Notes: generated by a model from the sequence alone, not told the origin. Shown: positions 28,561 to 39,096, numbered from the stretch's first letter. The stretch: DNA of 64,000 nucleotides from Schizochytrium sp. CCTCC M209059 (GCA_000818945.1 KN805379.1:503756-567755), one strand, 5' to 3'. Program-made: numbers and translations.

Positions 28561-31500
28561 ATGGCAGCAGCCGGTCGTCCAACGCGCAACGAAATCGACC
28601 AGGCGATGCAGGTGCGCCATGTTCATGATGTCGGGCGTATACTTCTTGACGTGGAGGCCGAGTTTGGCAGCCTTCGAGACAACCTGCGCAGATCTTTGGC
28701 GCAAGCGCAAGGTGATGGGCAACATGCGTCTGACGAGCTGGACGAAATTATTCGAAAGGCCGAGCACGAGCTTCGCCAAAAGGCAGATCTTCTTCTCTCA
28801 AGCACACTCGATTCGAAACTTGCGCATGTTCCAGCTCTACCAAAGCAAACTGGCTCAAGCGTGTCGGGATCTGGGTTTCGGCAAGGACGAGTTCGAAAAT
28901 CTCCAAGAGCGCAGAGCGCCGACGCGAGTCCATCTCCAGGGCAAACGAACATCAACAAATCGCAAAGAAGTACAAAGCCTGACCAGGTCTCTCAATTACT
29001 CAGTGACTTTCGCAAGCAACAGCAGCAGCAGCAGCAACTAGCTCCACCAGGAGACTCACTTGCCGCTGGCCAAGGGCAGCGCGGTCGTCAACGAGGGGGA
29101 AAAGGCAGTGTAGAGGTTCATCAAAAAGCCATCGGATCAAGTCTCGTGCGACGCAAGAAGATCATTGAAGAAAACACCAAAGCAAAACAAGCGGACGGTG
29201 TTCCAGGTAAATTCCAGGGCGCAATCCAAAATGATAGCGCGCAGCTTCATCCATGGTCGCAGCAGCACATGGAAGCTAGAGCAAAGGTCTCCATGGCATG
29301 CGAGACAGAGCGTCTTCATGCCAACGTCAAGCTTGATCTGAGTTCATCGTCCATGCAAACAACAACTACATCCAAAGGGAAGTCTTCGGGACGCAATCGT
29401 CGCGACCCGCGCGTGGCAGCAGCAGTCAATCTTGGGGAAGAGGCCCTCAAGGACTCTGTCACCGCCGCGGGCTCTTCATCAAGCCCGCGGGCGATTAAGG
29501 CTGCCGAAACAACACCAAAGGAAGAATCACTGGGCGACAGCGTCCTGCGCATCTATGAATACGAGACGAAGATGCGCGCTCAGGGACTATACGTCTTCAT
29601 GGTACACAAGGGGGTAACGCTGACTCGATCTTCGGGTTTTATCGCGTTCAAGCGCGCTTTTGAAGCTGAATGGGGCGCAATAAGCCGTCTCATCACCAAG
29701 GTTGAGACAGTTATGGTGAAATATGATGTCGAGGTGGCTTACATGGATGGTGGAAAGGTTGCCGAGCTCGCTCGAGATCAATTATCGCGGCACTCGGAAA
29801 GTGACATTCTTCGATGTGTATGCAACGAGGACCAGGTGAGAAGCACAGTGCAGCTTCCGGGACGCGCGTTTACTACAGGAAGTGAAGATTCCGAGGATCT
29901 TGCGGCTGCGGCTATTCAAGCTCGATTCCGCGGGGGGCGTCAACGCCAAGACTATCATGCTCTTCGACAGGAGCATCGTGCTGCTCGAGTGATCACAGAT
30001 GCAGTGCGTGTGAGCGCTCTACAGGCAAGACTTGCTCGTCAGCTCGTGCGCAAGCGCGCCGAGGAAAACGCAGCCTTCCAGGCACTGCAGCGCAAATTCA
30101 AGGACGAGTGGAAATCCACCTCTGCAGGAAAACGAGTGAGTGTGCACGTGCCTTCGCTCTCATTTGGGGAACACTTACGGCTTCCGATTGACAGGTTCGG
30201 GATTCTGCAGAACATGCAGTTGAGCCGCCTGTGCGACTTGGCGCACCGCGACGTTGAGGTCGTTTATGTTGCACCCATGGCTCTCGTCCACGAGGTACGA
30301 ACTTACTACGAAAAACTCTTGCAGCTTCGAGGCATCGTCAACGCTGCAGGGCGTCTTCACATTGTTGTCCCGGAGAATGCACATCGATTTCCGGAGCACG
30401 CCTCTCTGGCGACGACTCTCTGTTACTCGCCAAAGGCTCTCGAGAGAATCCGTGGCCTGGTGTGCGGAAAAGCCGCATTCGTTATGCCAAGCCAGGCCGG
30501 TGAAGAGGATCGCATGCTCGCTCTGGCTCTGCGCGTGCCCTTGTTTGCCCCGGAGCCGGACATTGTCGCATTGTACAGTACCAAGTCCGGCGCCAAGGAG
30601 ATTTTCGCCGAGGCTGAGGTCAATGTTCCCATTGGAGCTTATGACATCTTCGAGGAGGACGAGTTGTATCGTATGCTAGCTAAATTGGTAGCAGCCAATC
30701 TCGACGTCGATCGATGGGTTCTCAAAATCGACGACGAATTCGCAGGTCGCGGCATTGCAGTGCTCGACATGTCCAAGTTTCGTTTTGTACAAATGGCACG
30801 CGTGGACCGCGCCAGGCAGACCGCGAAAAGCCACCTCGGCAAGGCTTATTGGAGTCGCAGCGATGTGCAAGAGCGCGCACGTCAAAAGTTGGAAGAAGGG
30901 TTTCGCAAAGAGGTTCGCCATCGCATCGATTTGCAGTGCCCCTCTGTCTACCCTACGTGGGCAGACTTTATTGTGGCATTTACCAAGGTCGGAGGCGTGG
31001 TGGAGGCATTGCCGGACTCACTCTTGAGCAGCGTGTCTGTGTGTCTTGCGATCGATCCTGACGGCTTCACGCGATTGCTGTGCACGCAAGACAAGATTTC
31101 TTCTCGACAGTGGCCTTTTCGGACGGTGGGCTTCGTCTTTCCGCAAACGGCAGTCCCGCACGTTGCCCTGCGCAGTGCTGCATATGCTGTCGCCAAGGTT
31201 CTTTTCGCACGGGGGGTCATCGGTCACGTTTCGGTGGACTTTGCAGCGCTAATGGATCCTAATGTGCAATCGCTGCGACTCTGGGCACTGGGTTTGGACC
31301 TGCGCATGACGCAGGCTCTCAGTACCTTTCGATTCTTTGACTTTCTTTTGGGTGGCCACATCGAGGACAACTCTGGCGAGTACAAGATATCTGTCATTTC
31401 TGAGTCGGGTGCTCTACCCTCTTCGTCGCTTGAGAGCGGTGGCCTTGGCAGCAATCAAGAAAGCCAAGGGACGCCGCGTGAGGGAAGTACCCGTTGCGTT

Positions 31501-32037
31501 CAAAAGGAACTTCAGACGCGGGCTTTTGCAGCCGTCTTGCCCCTGCACCACCCCAATCTGTCCAGTATGACCTATTCGCACTTTTTCAACGCATGTCGTC
31601 GTCACGGTATTAGCTACGATCTGCGATGTGCAAAGGGGACAGCTTTCGAGCTTGCAGATAGTCTTTCAGCAGGTGTTGTGGGCGCGGTGAGCATTGAAAG
31701 GGATGCCGCGCAGGCAGCGATTCAGCTGCAGCGTAGCTTCAACTTTATGCACAAATTTCTCGGAGCATACGTGCAGCAGCCTGCTGAAGATCAAACTTTT
31801 GACGGGACGTGCACATTTTCCGACGCCTTGGCCGTTTCAAAGCGGCTCACGGCCGAAATCGAAGAGCAATATCGCCAGGAGCTTGCGGACCAACGCAACA
31901 TCGAACGCGCGCAGCAACGCTTGCATGCACATCAAAAACAGCAGCGGAGGCGAATGCGCCGCAACGAGAAGGAAGGCAGCGAGCACGAGGCCTCGGAGAG
32001 AAGTGAGACCGGTGTCGAAGACGCCAGTAAAGTTTAA
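28561..32037 (+). CDS. IQCH: IQCH-like protein (IQ motif plus ATP-grasp-like region)
   Basis: I start at the ATG at 28561 (AGGAGGATGG); the frame extends upstream only to a GTG. The 1158 aa begin with a helical EAEFGSLRDNLRRSLAQAQG region, followed by a Gln-rich low-complexity stretch, a conserved block starting DSVLRIYEYETKMRAQGLYV, then an IQ motif AAAIQARFRGGRQRQDY near residue 450. The long C-terminal half includes LSRLCDLAHRDVEVVYVAPM, ALRVPLFAPEPDIVALYSTK, KEIFAEAEVNVPIGAYDIFE and VLKIDDEFAGRGIAV, an ATP-grasp-like order of strands seen in animal IQCH. IQCH is a calmodulin-binding protein linked to sperm and cilia; presence here fits an organism with a flagellate stage. The C-terminal ~100 residues are charged coiled coil. 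Confidence 0.7.
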   Translation: MAAAGRPTRNEIDQAMQVRHVHDVGRILLDVEAEFGSLRDNLRRSLAQAQGDGQHASDELDEIIRKAEHELRQKADLLLSSTLDSKLAHVPALPKQTGSSVSGSGFRQGRVRKSPRAQSADASPSPGQTNINKSQRSTKPDQVSQLLSDFRKQQQQQQQLAPPGDSLAAGQGQRGRQRGGKGSVEVHQKAIGSSLVRRKKIIEENTKAKQADGVPGKFQGAIQNDSAQLHPWSQQHMEARAKVSMACETERLHANVKLDLSSSSMQTTTTSKGKSSGRNRRDPRVAAAVNLGEEALKDSVTAAGSSSSPRAIKAAETTPKEESLGDSVLRIYEYETKMRAQGLYVFMVHKGVTLTRSSGFIAFKRAFEAEWGAISRLITKVETVMVKYDVEVAYMDGGKVAELARDQLSRHSESDILRCVCNEDQVRSTVQLPGRAFTTGSEDSEDLAAAAIQARFRGGRQRQDYHALRQEHRAARVITDAVRVSALQARLARQLVRKRAEENAAFQALQRKFKDEWKSTSAGKRVSVHVPSLSFGEHLRLPIDRFGILQNMQLSRLCDLAHRDVEVVYVAPMALVHEVRTYYEKLLQLRGIVNAAGRLHIVVPENAHRFPEHASLATTLCYSPKALERIRGLVCGKAAFVMPSQAGEEDRMLALALRVPLFAPEPDIVALYSTKSGAKEIFAEAEVNVPIGAYDIFEEDELYRMLAKLVAANLDVDRWVLKIDDEFAGRGIAVLDMSKFRFVQMARVDRARQTAKSHLGKAYWSRSDVQERARQKLEEGFRKEVRHRIDLQCPSVYPTWADFIVAFTKVGGVVEALPDSLLSSVSVCLAIDPDGFTRLLCTQDKISSRQWPFRTVGFVFPQTAVPHVALRSAAYAVAKVLFARGVIGHVSVDFAALMDPNVQSLRLWALGLDLRMTQALSTFRFFDFLLGGHIEDNSGEYKISVISESGALPSSSLESGGLGSNQESQGTPREGSTRCVQKELQTRAFAAVLPLHHPNLSSMTYSHFFNACRRHGISYDLRCAKGTAFELADSLSAGVVGAVSIERDAAQAAIQLQRSFNFMHKFLGAYVQQPAEDQTFDGTCTFSDALAVSKRLTAEIEEQYRQELADQRNIERAQQRLHAHQKQQRRRMRRNEKEGSEHEASERSETGVEDASKV

Positions 32038-32277
32038 TGACAAACTCCAGCCAAGGCCTAGGCTTAACGCCTCGACCTACGACCGAGGCTCAACGCCTCA
32101 ACCTACGGCATTGGCCTGGAGCTGGCTGTAAAGTAAGGAAAGAATTAAAAAGACCATTGCTTGTTAGCTTACTCTACGTGATCATGCGTTATTTAACCTC
32201 TTGAAAGTTCTAGTGAATTGATTTAAGGCTAAGTGGAGAGGATCGGGAGGCACATGTGGACTGATCTGTGCATGAAT

Positions 32278-33003
32278 CTACATTTTGCACTCGGGAAGGA
32301 CGAGTCCCCGGGCGTCAATGGCCAGCTTGCGGAGATCCTCCAAAAGAGCAGCGGTACTCGCGTGATCCATGGCCACCTTGCCAATGTCGTAGGCGAGCTT
32401 GACGCCGAGATCCTGGATCATTCTGTTGCAAGAATCTTGCGTGTCGCAGCAGATCGCACCAACAGCGATCGGGTGGGAGCCACCGCATCCGCCGAGGCAA
32501 ATGGGACCAACACCCTCGCCTCCAGTTGCGCACTTGCGGTAGCAAATGCCGAGCTGGTCGTCCTCAGTGGTCGCATCGCAGGGGGCAGCATGCATTCCCT
32601 TGACGCGCTCGTGGAGGGTGCGCCAGCAAACACCCTTGTAGCTGCCAAGAGACTCGAGACTGTCGAGGGCGTGACCCACAACGGTAGACCGCGCTTCGAC
32701 CTCGTTGAAGGCAAGCTCGTTGCCAAACTTGATGTAAAGGTCAAGCTTGTCAAAGATCGGGTCGTTGCCGAGGTGGCGCTCATAACCCTTGTCGACGCAA
32801 TTTCCGCGAATAACCTCGGACGATTTACGGCACGGGTTCATCGGGTCCACCTGGGCCGCCCTGCGCACCTCATCTTCGGGGCCCTCGTAGCACAGCTTGA
32901 CCGGCGAGTCGCACGCCTCCGTGGGGACCCAGACAAATGTCTCGGACGCCTCGGAACCGGCCGCCAGGCCTGCCACCACGAGCAGTGCCACAGAGAGCTT
33001 CAT
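32278..33003 (-). CDS. Secreted Cys-rich protein
   Basis: The ATG at 33003 gives MKLSVALLVVAGLAAGSEAS, a textbook signal peptide with cleavage after SEA. The frame is open upstream, but that is an Arg-rich leader. The mature ~222 aa contain about 15 cysteines: ACDSPVKLCYEG, NPC, GNC, GVCWRTL, PCDATTEDDQLGICYRKCAT, ICLGGCGGSHP and AICCDTQDSCNRM. The GICYRKC...GP-x-C-x-x-x-C and ICCxxxxxC pattern is shared by families of secreted proteins common in stramenopiles and ciliates, whose function is unknown to me. There is no GPI or transmembrane tail. Confidence 0.8.
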   Translation of the reverse strand: MKLSVALLVVAGLAAGSEASETFVWVPTEACDSPVKLCYEGPEDEVRRAAQVDPMNPCRKSSEVIRGNCVDKGYERHLGNDPIFDKLDLYIKFGNELAFNEVEARSTVVGHALDSLESLGSYKGVCWRTLHERVKGMHAAPCDATTEDDQLGICYRKCATGGEGVGPICLGGCGGSHPIAVGAICCDTQDSCNRMIQDLGVKLAYDIGKVAMDHASTAALLEDLRKLAIDARGLVLPECKM

Positions 33004-33960
33004 CTGCCGTATCTTATCTTGTGCCCTTTCCTGTCTGCTTCTGCGCGACCCGAGCGAAATCTGCTGTCGGCGATCCCTTGCTGCCTCGCGAGCGCGCGTC
33101 AGTTCCACCGTCCGTTGTCGTCGTCGCCGCCTCCTCCGCTCCCCCGCGCCGGTCTCCGCCCCGCGCCGCTGCACGTACCAAGCTTTGATCAGATTCTCTC
33201 CGTCGAGTTCGAGGTCTGCCTGCCCGGATTTTTACTAGTACTTCTACCAGGCCTCGTTCAGGAAAACAAGCACATCAACTTGAAGTAGGCCTAGACAAAC
33301 AAGCGGGCCACATCACATCTCTCTCTACCTCGTCACGGTCACGCGAGGACGCGAGGATGCGAGGAGCGAGGCGCCGGCGAATCGAGAGCTGCGTATCTTG
33401 CGCATATCTGCCGTCCGTCGCGAAGCGGCTGGTGTGGACAGCTGAGCTGGTGTTGATTGTTGATTGCAGGCTGGCTGGCCGTAATATCTTGAAGACTGGT
33501 CTTCGTTCTTGCTTTGCCTTTTGCCTTGCTTTGGTTCTTTCTTGGTGTGACATGACATTCACTTTTCCATGCATTCATTCCTTCATTCATTCCATGCATT
33601 CATTCCTTCATTCATTCCATGCATTCATTCCTTCATTCATTCTTTCATTTCGCTTTCATTCGCCGAAGAATCGTTCCAGCGAAGAAGGCAGGGCCCCAAC
33701 CACCAGCCGGCCCGAGTCAGGGAGCGGCGGCAAGTGGCTCCCCCTCGCGCGCGCTCGCACGCACGCGGGCGGCGAGGCAGCGGCGGCAGCGGCAGCGGCG
33801 GCGGCGGGAGCTCGGCGCGAGTCTGGGAAACAAGGCCCAGTCGTGAAGGTGCCGGGAGGCGGAGACACGCCAAAGGACGACGACCGATTCCGAGCAACAA
33901 CGACGGCAAAAAGCAGCCGCAGCACGTGCGCGCGGGAACGCGGACGCAGGGTGAGCCAGG
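33004..33960. other. Divergent intergenic region with 25-bp tandem repeat
   Basis: Contents are a TAGGCCTA palindrome (33286-33293), the 25-bp repeat (listed separately), and GC-rich 5' leader sequence with a GCGGCGGCAG run near 33781. No gene is supported. Confidence 0.5.
33568..33650 (+). repeat. 25-bp tandem repeat, three copies
   Basis: The unit begins CATGCATTCATTCCTTCATT and recurs at 33568, 33593 and 33618 with no mismatch that I see. Its interior is built from ATTC subunits. Confidence 0.85.
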
Positions 33961-36900
33961 ATGGCCGACGACGAGGAGATGGACTTTCGGCCGATTGACG
34001 AGGAGGAACTCCAGCTGTTGGAGGCCGTGGAGGCTGACGATGACGTCTTTCGTCTGACTTTCGACGATGTCAATCTCGACCATTCTGACCCCAACCGTCT
34101 TCATCATACCGCATTTGACAATGCGCAGCCTCTGGGATTTTCAGGCGTCTTGAGTGATGTCGATGGAGAGGAAAGCAAGCATGCAGACGAAAGCGAGCCG
34201 ATTGCTTCAGACAGCGCATTGCAAAACAGAGAGTATAACGCCAAGGATGCCGAGCTCGAGCCCGTCACGGCCATTAATGTTGGCGTCGACGACGCGCGCG
34301 TCAATACTACATCCAAAATTCCAGATTCAGGCCGCGAAGCCTTGCGCAAGGCTGATGTTCCTGCCGAAGACTCTGTGAGCAGGCTGGACACGCTCAACAA
34401 GGCATCGGCCTTTCTCGAAGAGAGCATCAAGCAGCTGCAAGAAGCAGGTTCCGAGGTAGACAAGACTACGCTCGCGGAGACGGAAGCGTACGCTGATGGC
34501 GTCCTGCGATGGCGTTTGCGGGGAGCTGGGCTCACGGAAAACGCAATGGTAAAAGGCGGCGTACCGGCGCAGGATGCTGCGTCACTCGTCCAAATGTTTT
34601 TGCAAGATGAGCGAGCCAACAAGTTTCCTCTTTCCTTTGTCCCCGAGATGGATCGGCTGCGTACCCAAGTGTCTGCGTATCAAGATTGGATTCACAAATA
34701 TGCATACTTTCTGCCTTTCATGCGTTCAGGCCGCAGCGTACGCCGCAGCAAGTCCACAATGCGTCTGCCAGCATCCAAGCGCATGGCGTGGAAGTCCTTT
34801 CGAACCATGCGCGAAGCGCCGAAATCAGATTTTCCGCTGCTTGAAAGCGACCACTTGCAAAACCTCCGATCTCTGGAGCTCCTCACCAAGGGGCTGCCCG
34901 AGGCGCTGCTTGACGTTGTCGAGCGCTCCGGAGGAGCTGGTCCGTCCAGACCAAGCTCACGCGTATTGGAACAACATTATCAGGAGGTGGAAGAAAAATG
35001 TATTGCTATTGACGATATTCCGGTTCTGCTACCGGGTGCCATGGACTTGTTCCAGCTGCGTGATATGCGGCTTTGGCGCCAGCAAGCGCGCCGACTGTTG
35101 CTGCACGCAAATTCCAGAGTCCCCATCTCCTCGCTCGACGATGGGGCTGACGAAGATGCTGTCATTGCAAAGCTCGCGTGGACTGATCCATCGGACTTGA
35201 CATATGAAGATTTGCAGGAGCTCCGCAACTCTGGAATGGAGTGCGGCGTTCCGGGTCTTGAGGTCGCTTCGGAGCCGCAATGTGACGATTCTCAAACTGC
35301 CTCCGCGACCAAAAGTGAGTGTAAGGAGGAGCGTTTGTTGGCCGCGCGCATATGTTTGCTTCTGCAAAACGCTGATGCAGCACGGGCGCGTTTCGAGAAC
35401 GTTTTTGCTCGCGCAACCACTACGTTTACCTCCCAATCCGCGGTGTCTAAAGAACCGATGGACCAAACCGCGGAAACAATTATTAGCTCGCTGGAATTTT
35501 TGTTAACGTCGCAGAGCGAGACGCCGTCTCAGGAACAACAGCAAGGCGTCCCTCCTCATGAGAGAACCGATGATGCCAATACCGTTTGGATTCCTGAAGT
35601 GGGCCAAGCGCAAGCGCTTTTGGGTTTTTGCAAATGGCATAAGGCATCCCACACCGTGCTCGAGGCGATTCAACCCGTGTTGCACGAGTGCTTGCAAGAA
35701 AGTGCGCGTCAGAGCACTCCGCGGCGCGAGGTCGGCGAGGCGCTCGAGCAGCTGGATACGGTGCTGCGGGAGGGTCGGGAGTCAGGCATTGACGATGCAA
35801 ACTCTAGCGCAGGGACTTCGAGCAAGGAAGCGCGGGGCAATTTTGAGCACGATGAGGACGCTCTTGCTGCCGCGCGATCATGCGCGGAGTGCATAGTGAA
35901 GGAGTATCATGAAGCAAAGACGTTGTGGAATAGGGTGGATACCAAGCTTGCTTCAGAAGTAGAACGTTGGCGGCGGACCTTGGTAGGGCGCGTCGTGGAG
36001 GTAGAATGGGAGGCAGGCGACTGGTATCTTGCCCGTGTCGCAGCTTACAAAAATCTGGATAAACTGCACTTTATCACGTATGATACCGGCGAGGTGGAGG
36101 CTGTTCTCTTCAAGTGGGATGGGGAGGCGCTCTCTATGGATGGCGAAGACCGCATTGCTTGGCGAGAGGCCCCTACAGACCGCGCGTTCAATGTTTCTGC
36201 TACGCTGGAGAAGGAATTTCAGAAGCGGATTCGTAACATGACGCGGGAGCTTGACCGTGCGCGCGCAAAGTATCGCAAGCGTGGACAAAAACAGGCTGAG
36301 GGACAGCGGGATCTCGAGTTTGATCGCGAAAGCGACGCCGGGTCCGACGGCCGTCGCCAGAACGCCAAAGAAGACGAGGATCGGGACGAAGGCGACAGAG
36401 TCGACGTCGACGGCAAGTCGTTTCAAACCCTCATTGTAGGTGACTTTATTAAGGTGGAGTGGGCCGCAGGCGAGTACTGGCTGGGCAACGTGCGCAAGTT
36501 TGAGGCCTCGCATGGGCTACACTGCGTGTTGTACAAGGACGGGAATTCGGAGTACATGCAGCTGAACGAGGATGGCTCGGCGCGTTCGAGGGACGGATCC
36601 GAGACCTTTTCCTGGATCAACACAGCAGAAGCGTTTCACATTGACGAGAACGATCCCATTCCGGCACTCGACGATGCGAGCTCTGCGTACGACAGCGATG
36701 AGGACCACAGCGACGACGACGATGACGACGATGACGACGACAGCGACGAGCCGGGTCTGGAGGACGCGCGGACAAAGGCCGATGCGGATTACGAGGATCC
36801 AACGTCTGGCAAGCGAAAGCGCCGAGAGTCTGCAACAGAAACAGAGAGCCAGAAACGAGCTCGTAAGAAGGCTAAGAAGAAGGCCAAGAAAGCCAAAAAG

Positions 36901-39096
36901 GACAAGAAGGACAAACGCAAATCGAAGAAAAAACACAAGCACAAAAAGGAAAAGAACAGGGACAAGAAGCCCAAGACCAAGAGCGGGGGCCGTCACATCA
37001 TCAAGCGGAAAACTTCTGGTGGTGGCAGCAAAGGCGAAAAAGTGGAGACTGCCGCTGACTGGCTTGCTCTCGTGCCTCGAGCTGGAGACCCCGCCGCGCA
37101 AGATGACGTACTTGTGAAAAGGCGAAAGCTTGCGCGCAAGGTGATTCGGAAAATTTTTGAGAGTGGCACTACGGGCCCACAGGTGGCCGGAGTTGAGGTA
37201 TTGGTGAGTCTTTTGGCACGAGACCTGGAAAAGGCGATCTTTGCCAAGTGCAGATTCTTTTACTGGGACGAAGCCGCCTCGCGATGGCGACGTCGCGAAG
37301 GAGCGAAGATTGAGTACGGGCAATCCGTTCGCACCATTTGCACAAACCTCAAGGAAAACAAAAAGCTCTTGCAGGATGTGATTGATCGTGAGGTATCTCC
37401 TCAGAAACTCGCACATATGGAGACTGCTGATCTAGCAGGAGATTCGGTGAAGCAAAAGATTGAACGTGAACTTCGGGAGGTTCGCGAGTCTACCGTGCTT
37501 ATACCTACAGATGTGGCCGCGAGTCAAGTTGGGCAGCAAAAGGGTGACAGCCTATCGAAGGGACCGGGTGACTCGTCTGACGGAGGTGGCAATGACAATA
37601 GCGTCAAGGATTTCAAGAGCTCGAATCATGCGCAAGGAGGCAATGGCGCGGGCTCTAGCAAAACTGCGGCGATCCATCCAATCGATGCAAAGATCGCCGA
37701 AAGTCAGGCCAAGGCGCAAAAGGCCCTGGGTCTCAAGGGTAGCGAGGAGAAAAGCCCGCGTAGCTCTATGTCGCGAGCGCCATCGGCGAGCTCGGAGCAA
37801 GAAGCGGCGCTATTGCCGTCGCTGCGAGATGTGCTTCGTGACGCAAACGAAGACAATGAGGGTGACGGCGGTGGCGACGGAGGCGACGAAAGGGCAGAGA
37901 AAGGAAAAGAATCCCAAGAGGCTGGCGATAAGCTTCAACGACGGACCTGGCAGGGAAAGTATCGGCACGAAAAGGTGATTTTGACGTTGCGTCCCGCATC
38001 AGTCGTTTTCGGTCCGGGCATTGCTGTCAAGAAACGGATTCTTCCTAGCGTGCAATTGGGGCTTGTGGGGCGGCAGGGTCAAACGTTGCGGCTGAACGGA
38101 CACATGAACCCTGAAAAGGCTTTGTCATATTTACAGACTGTGGCGACGCACGCTCAATCTTCTCGGCAATTTGTGGTCGCCGAGGTGCAAGTTGGCGCAT
38201 CGCGCGATGATGCTACCGCTGCTTGGAAGGATTTAGTCAAGATTGATCGTGTGGGCATTGTGGAATTTGGTAGTGGACTGCAACTGTACTTGGTACCACC
38301 GCGGACAGTGATGCGATTCCCGCAGGCTCGCTCGCACGTACGAAGTACAAAGCTAGGTGCTGCGATTCTCGTGGCGAAACCGACCGCTTTACCCAATCTT
38401 CGAGCTCTGCTTCAGTGCAAACCCTTGGAAAACGAGGCGCCTACGAGCGAGTACGCTGTAGCGCCAATCACCGCTCCGGCAGCACACACGCAGGAAAATC
38501 TGCAGCAATCAACCTCAAGCGCCGCTGCGCTAGGTAGCAGCAGACCTGTATCTGGTACCGTCCAAGCGTTATTGCGAGGCGGCTCCAATGGCTCTGTAGG
38601 CGAAACGAGTGCCTCGAGTGGATCGCGGCCGACAAGCGCCAGTGGGATCGGAGGTGGTGGAGGCGGATTGCAGGGCTTGCTGAGTTCGATTCGTCGATCG
38701 AGCGAAGCCAAGAAGTCAGCCGCGGCAGCAGCTGCAGGGAGCGAACCAGGAGGGCCTGGCTCCGCGATTGGTTCTATCGAGCAGCGCTTGAACCCGCATG
38801 CTCATGGGCATCATGGGTTTGAGCAAAGATCTGATCCAACGCAAGCCGAGCGGGATTTCATTAGTCAAACTGCCTTGTATTGTGCTCAAAATCACGCCTA
38901 TGACGGACCAAGCGCTTATAATTTGCTTGCGCATCGGCTTGCGGAGTATCCGTTTGCTCGTCATGATCACCCGGACCATGGGCTCTTCTTGCAGGATCTG
39001 CAGTATTACGCTTCGCAAAACAGACCGCCGCCGTCATTTTCGCATCAGCAGCACCAGCACCAGCATCAGCATCAGCATCACGGTCATTGGCGATGA
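33961..39096 (+). CDS. BYE1/PHF3/DIDO-like transcription elongation regulator (tudor x2 - TFIIS-M - SPOC)
   Basis: This is a 1711-aa single-exon ORF. In order: an acidic N-terminus; a helical region; two tudor/agenet-like modules (VGRVVEVEWEAGDWYLARVA near 675 and VGDFIKVEWAAGEYWLGNVR near 825); an acidic Asp run (~920); a Lys-rich nuclear-localisation block (KKAKKKAKKAKKDKKDKRKS); a TFIIS central-domain-like segment (VIRKIFESG ... LEKAIFAKC ... YGQSVRTICTNLKENKKLLQ, ~1050-1165); a SPOC domain (RRTWQGKYRHEKVILTLRPA ... VGIVEFGSGLQLYLVPP, ~1325-1480); Gly/Ser-rich sequence; and a His/Gln tail. TFIIS-M plus SPOC is the signature of yeast Bye1 and animal PHF3/DIDO, which bind RNA polymerase II. 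Those carry a PHD finger, whereas here the chromatin reader position appears to be taken by the tudor-like pair. Confidence 0.85.
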   Translation: MADDEEMDFRPIDEEELQLLEAVEADDDVFRLTFDDVNLDHSDPNRLHHTAFDNAQPLGFSGVLSDVDGEESKHADESEPIASDSALQNREYNAKDAELEPVTAINVGVDDARVNTTSKIPDSGREALRKADVPAEDSVSRLDTLNKASAFLEESIKQLQEAGSEVDKTTLAETEAYADGVLRWRLRGAGLTENAMVKGGVPAQDAASLVQMFLQDERANKFPLSFVPEMDRLRTQVSAYQDWIHKYAYFLPFMRSGRSVRRSKSTMRLPASKRMAWKSFRTMREAPKSDFPLLESDHLQNLRSLELLTKGLPEALLDVVERSGGAGPSRPSSRVLEQHYQEVEEKCIAIDDIPVLLPGAMDLFQLRDMRLWRQQARRLLLHANSRVPISSLDDGADEDAVIAKLAWTDPSDLTYEDLQELRNSGMECGVPGLEVASEPQCDDSQTASATKSECKEERLLAARICLLLQNADAARARFENVFARATTTFTSQSAVSKEPMDQTAETIISSLEFLLTSQSETPSQEQQQGVPPHERTDDANTVWIPEVGQAQALLGFCKWHKASHTVLEAIQPVLHECLQESARQSTPRREVGEALEQLDTVLREGRESGIDDANSSAGTSSKEARGNFEHDEDALAAARSCAECIVKEYHEAKTLWNRVDTKLASEVERWRRTLVGRVVEVEWEAGDWYLARVAAYKNLDKLHFITYDTGEVEAVLFKWDGEALSMDGEDRIAWREAPTDRAFNVSATLEKEFQKRIRNMTRELDRARAKYRKRGQKQAEGQRDLEFDRESDAGSDGRRQNAKEDEDRDEGDRVDVDGKSFQTLIVGDFIKVEWAAGEYWLGNVRKFEASHGLHCVLYKDGNSEYMQLNEDGSARSRDGSETFSWINTAEAFHIDENDPIPALDDASSAYDSDEDHSDDDDDDDDDDSDEPGLEDARTKADADYEDPTSGKRKRRESATETESQKRARKKAKKKAKKAKKDKKDKRKSKKKHKHKKEKNRDKKPKTKSGGRHIIKRKTSGGGSKGEKVETAADWLALVPRAGDPAAQDDVLVKRRKLARKVIRKIFESGTTGPQVAGVEVLVSLLARDLEKAIFAKCRFFYWDEAASRWRRREGAKIEYGQSVRTICTNLKENKKLLQDVIDREVSPQKLAHMETADLAGDSVKQKIERELREVRESTVLIPTDVAASQVGQQKGDSLSKGPGDSSDGGGNDNSVKDFKSSNHAQGGNGAGSSKTAAIHPIDAKIAESQAKAQKALGLKGSEEKSPRSSMSRAPSASSEQEAALLPSLRDVLRDANEDNEGDGGGDGGDERAEKGKESQEAGDKLQRRTWQGKYRHEKVILTLRPASVVFGPGIAVKKRILPSVQLGLVGRQGQTLRLNGHMNPEKALSYLQTVATHAQSSRQFVVAEVQVGASRDDATAAWKDLVKIDRVGIVEFGSGLQLYLVPPRTVMRFPQARSHVRSTKLGAAILVAKPTALPNLRALLQCKPLENEAPTSEYAVAPITAPAAHTQENLQQSTSSAAALGSSRPVSGTVQALLRGGSNGSVGETSASSGSRPTSASGIGGGGGGLQGLLSSIRRSSEAKKSAAAAAAGSEPGGPGSAIGSIEQRLNPHAHGHHGFEQRSDPTQAERDFISQTALYCAQNHAYDGPSAYNLLAHRLAEYPFARHDHPDHGLFLQDLQYYASQNRPPPSFSHQQHQHQHQHQHHGHWR

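Noticed and set aside
32233..33288. 351-codon plus-strand ORF
   Set aside because: Antisense to the signal-peptide Cys-rich gene; no motif.
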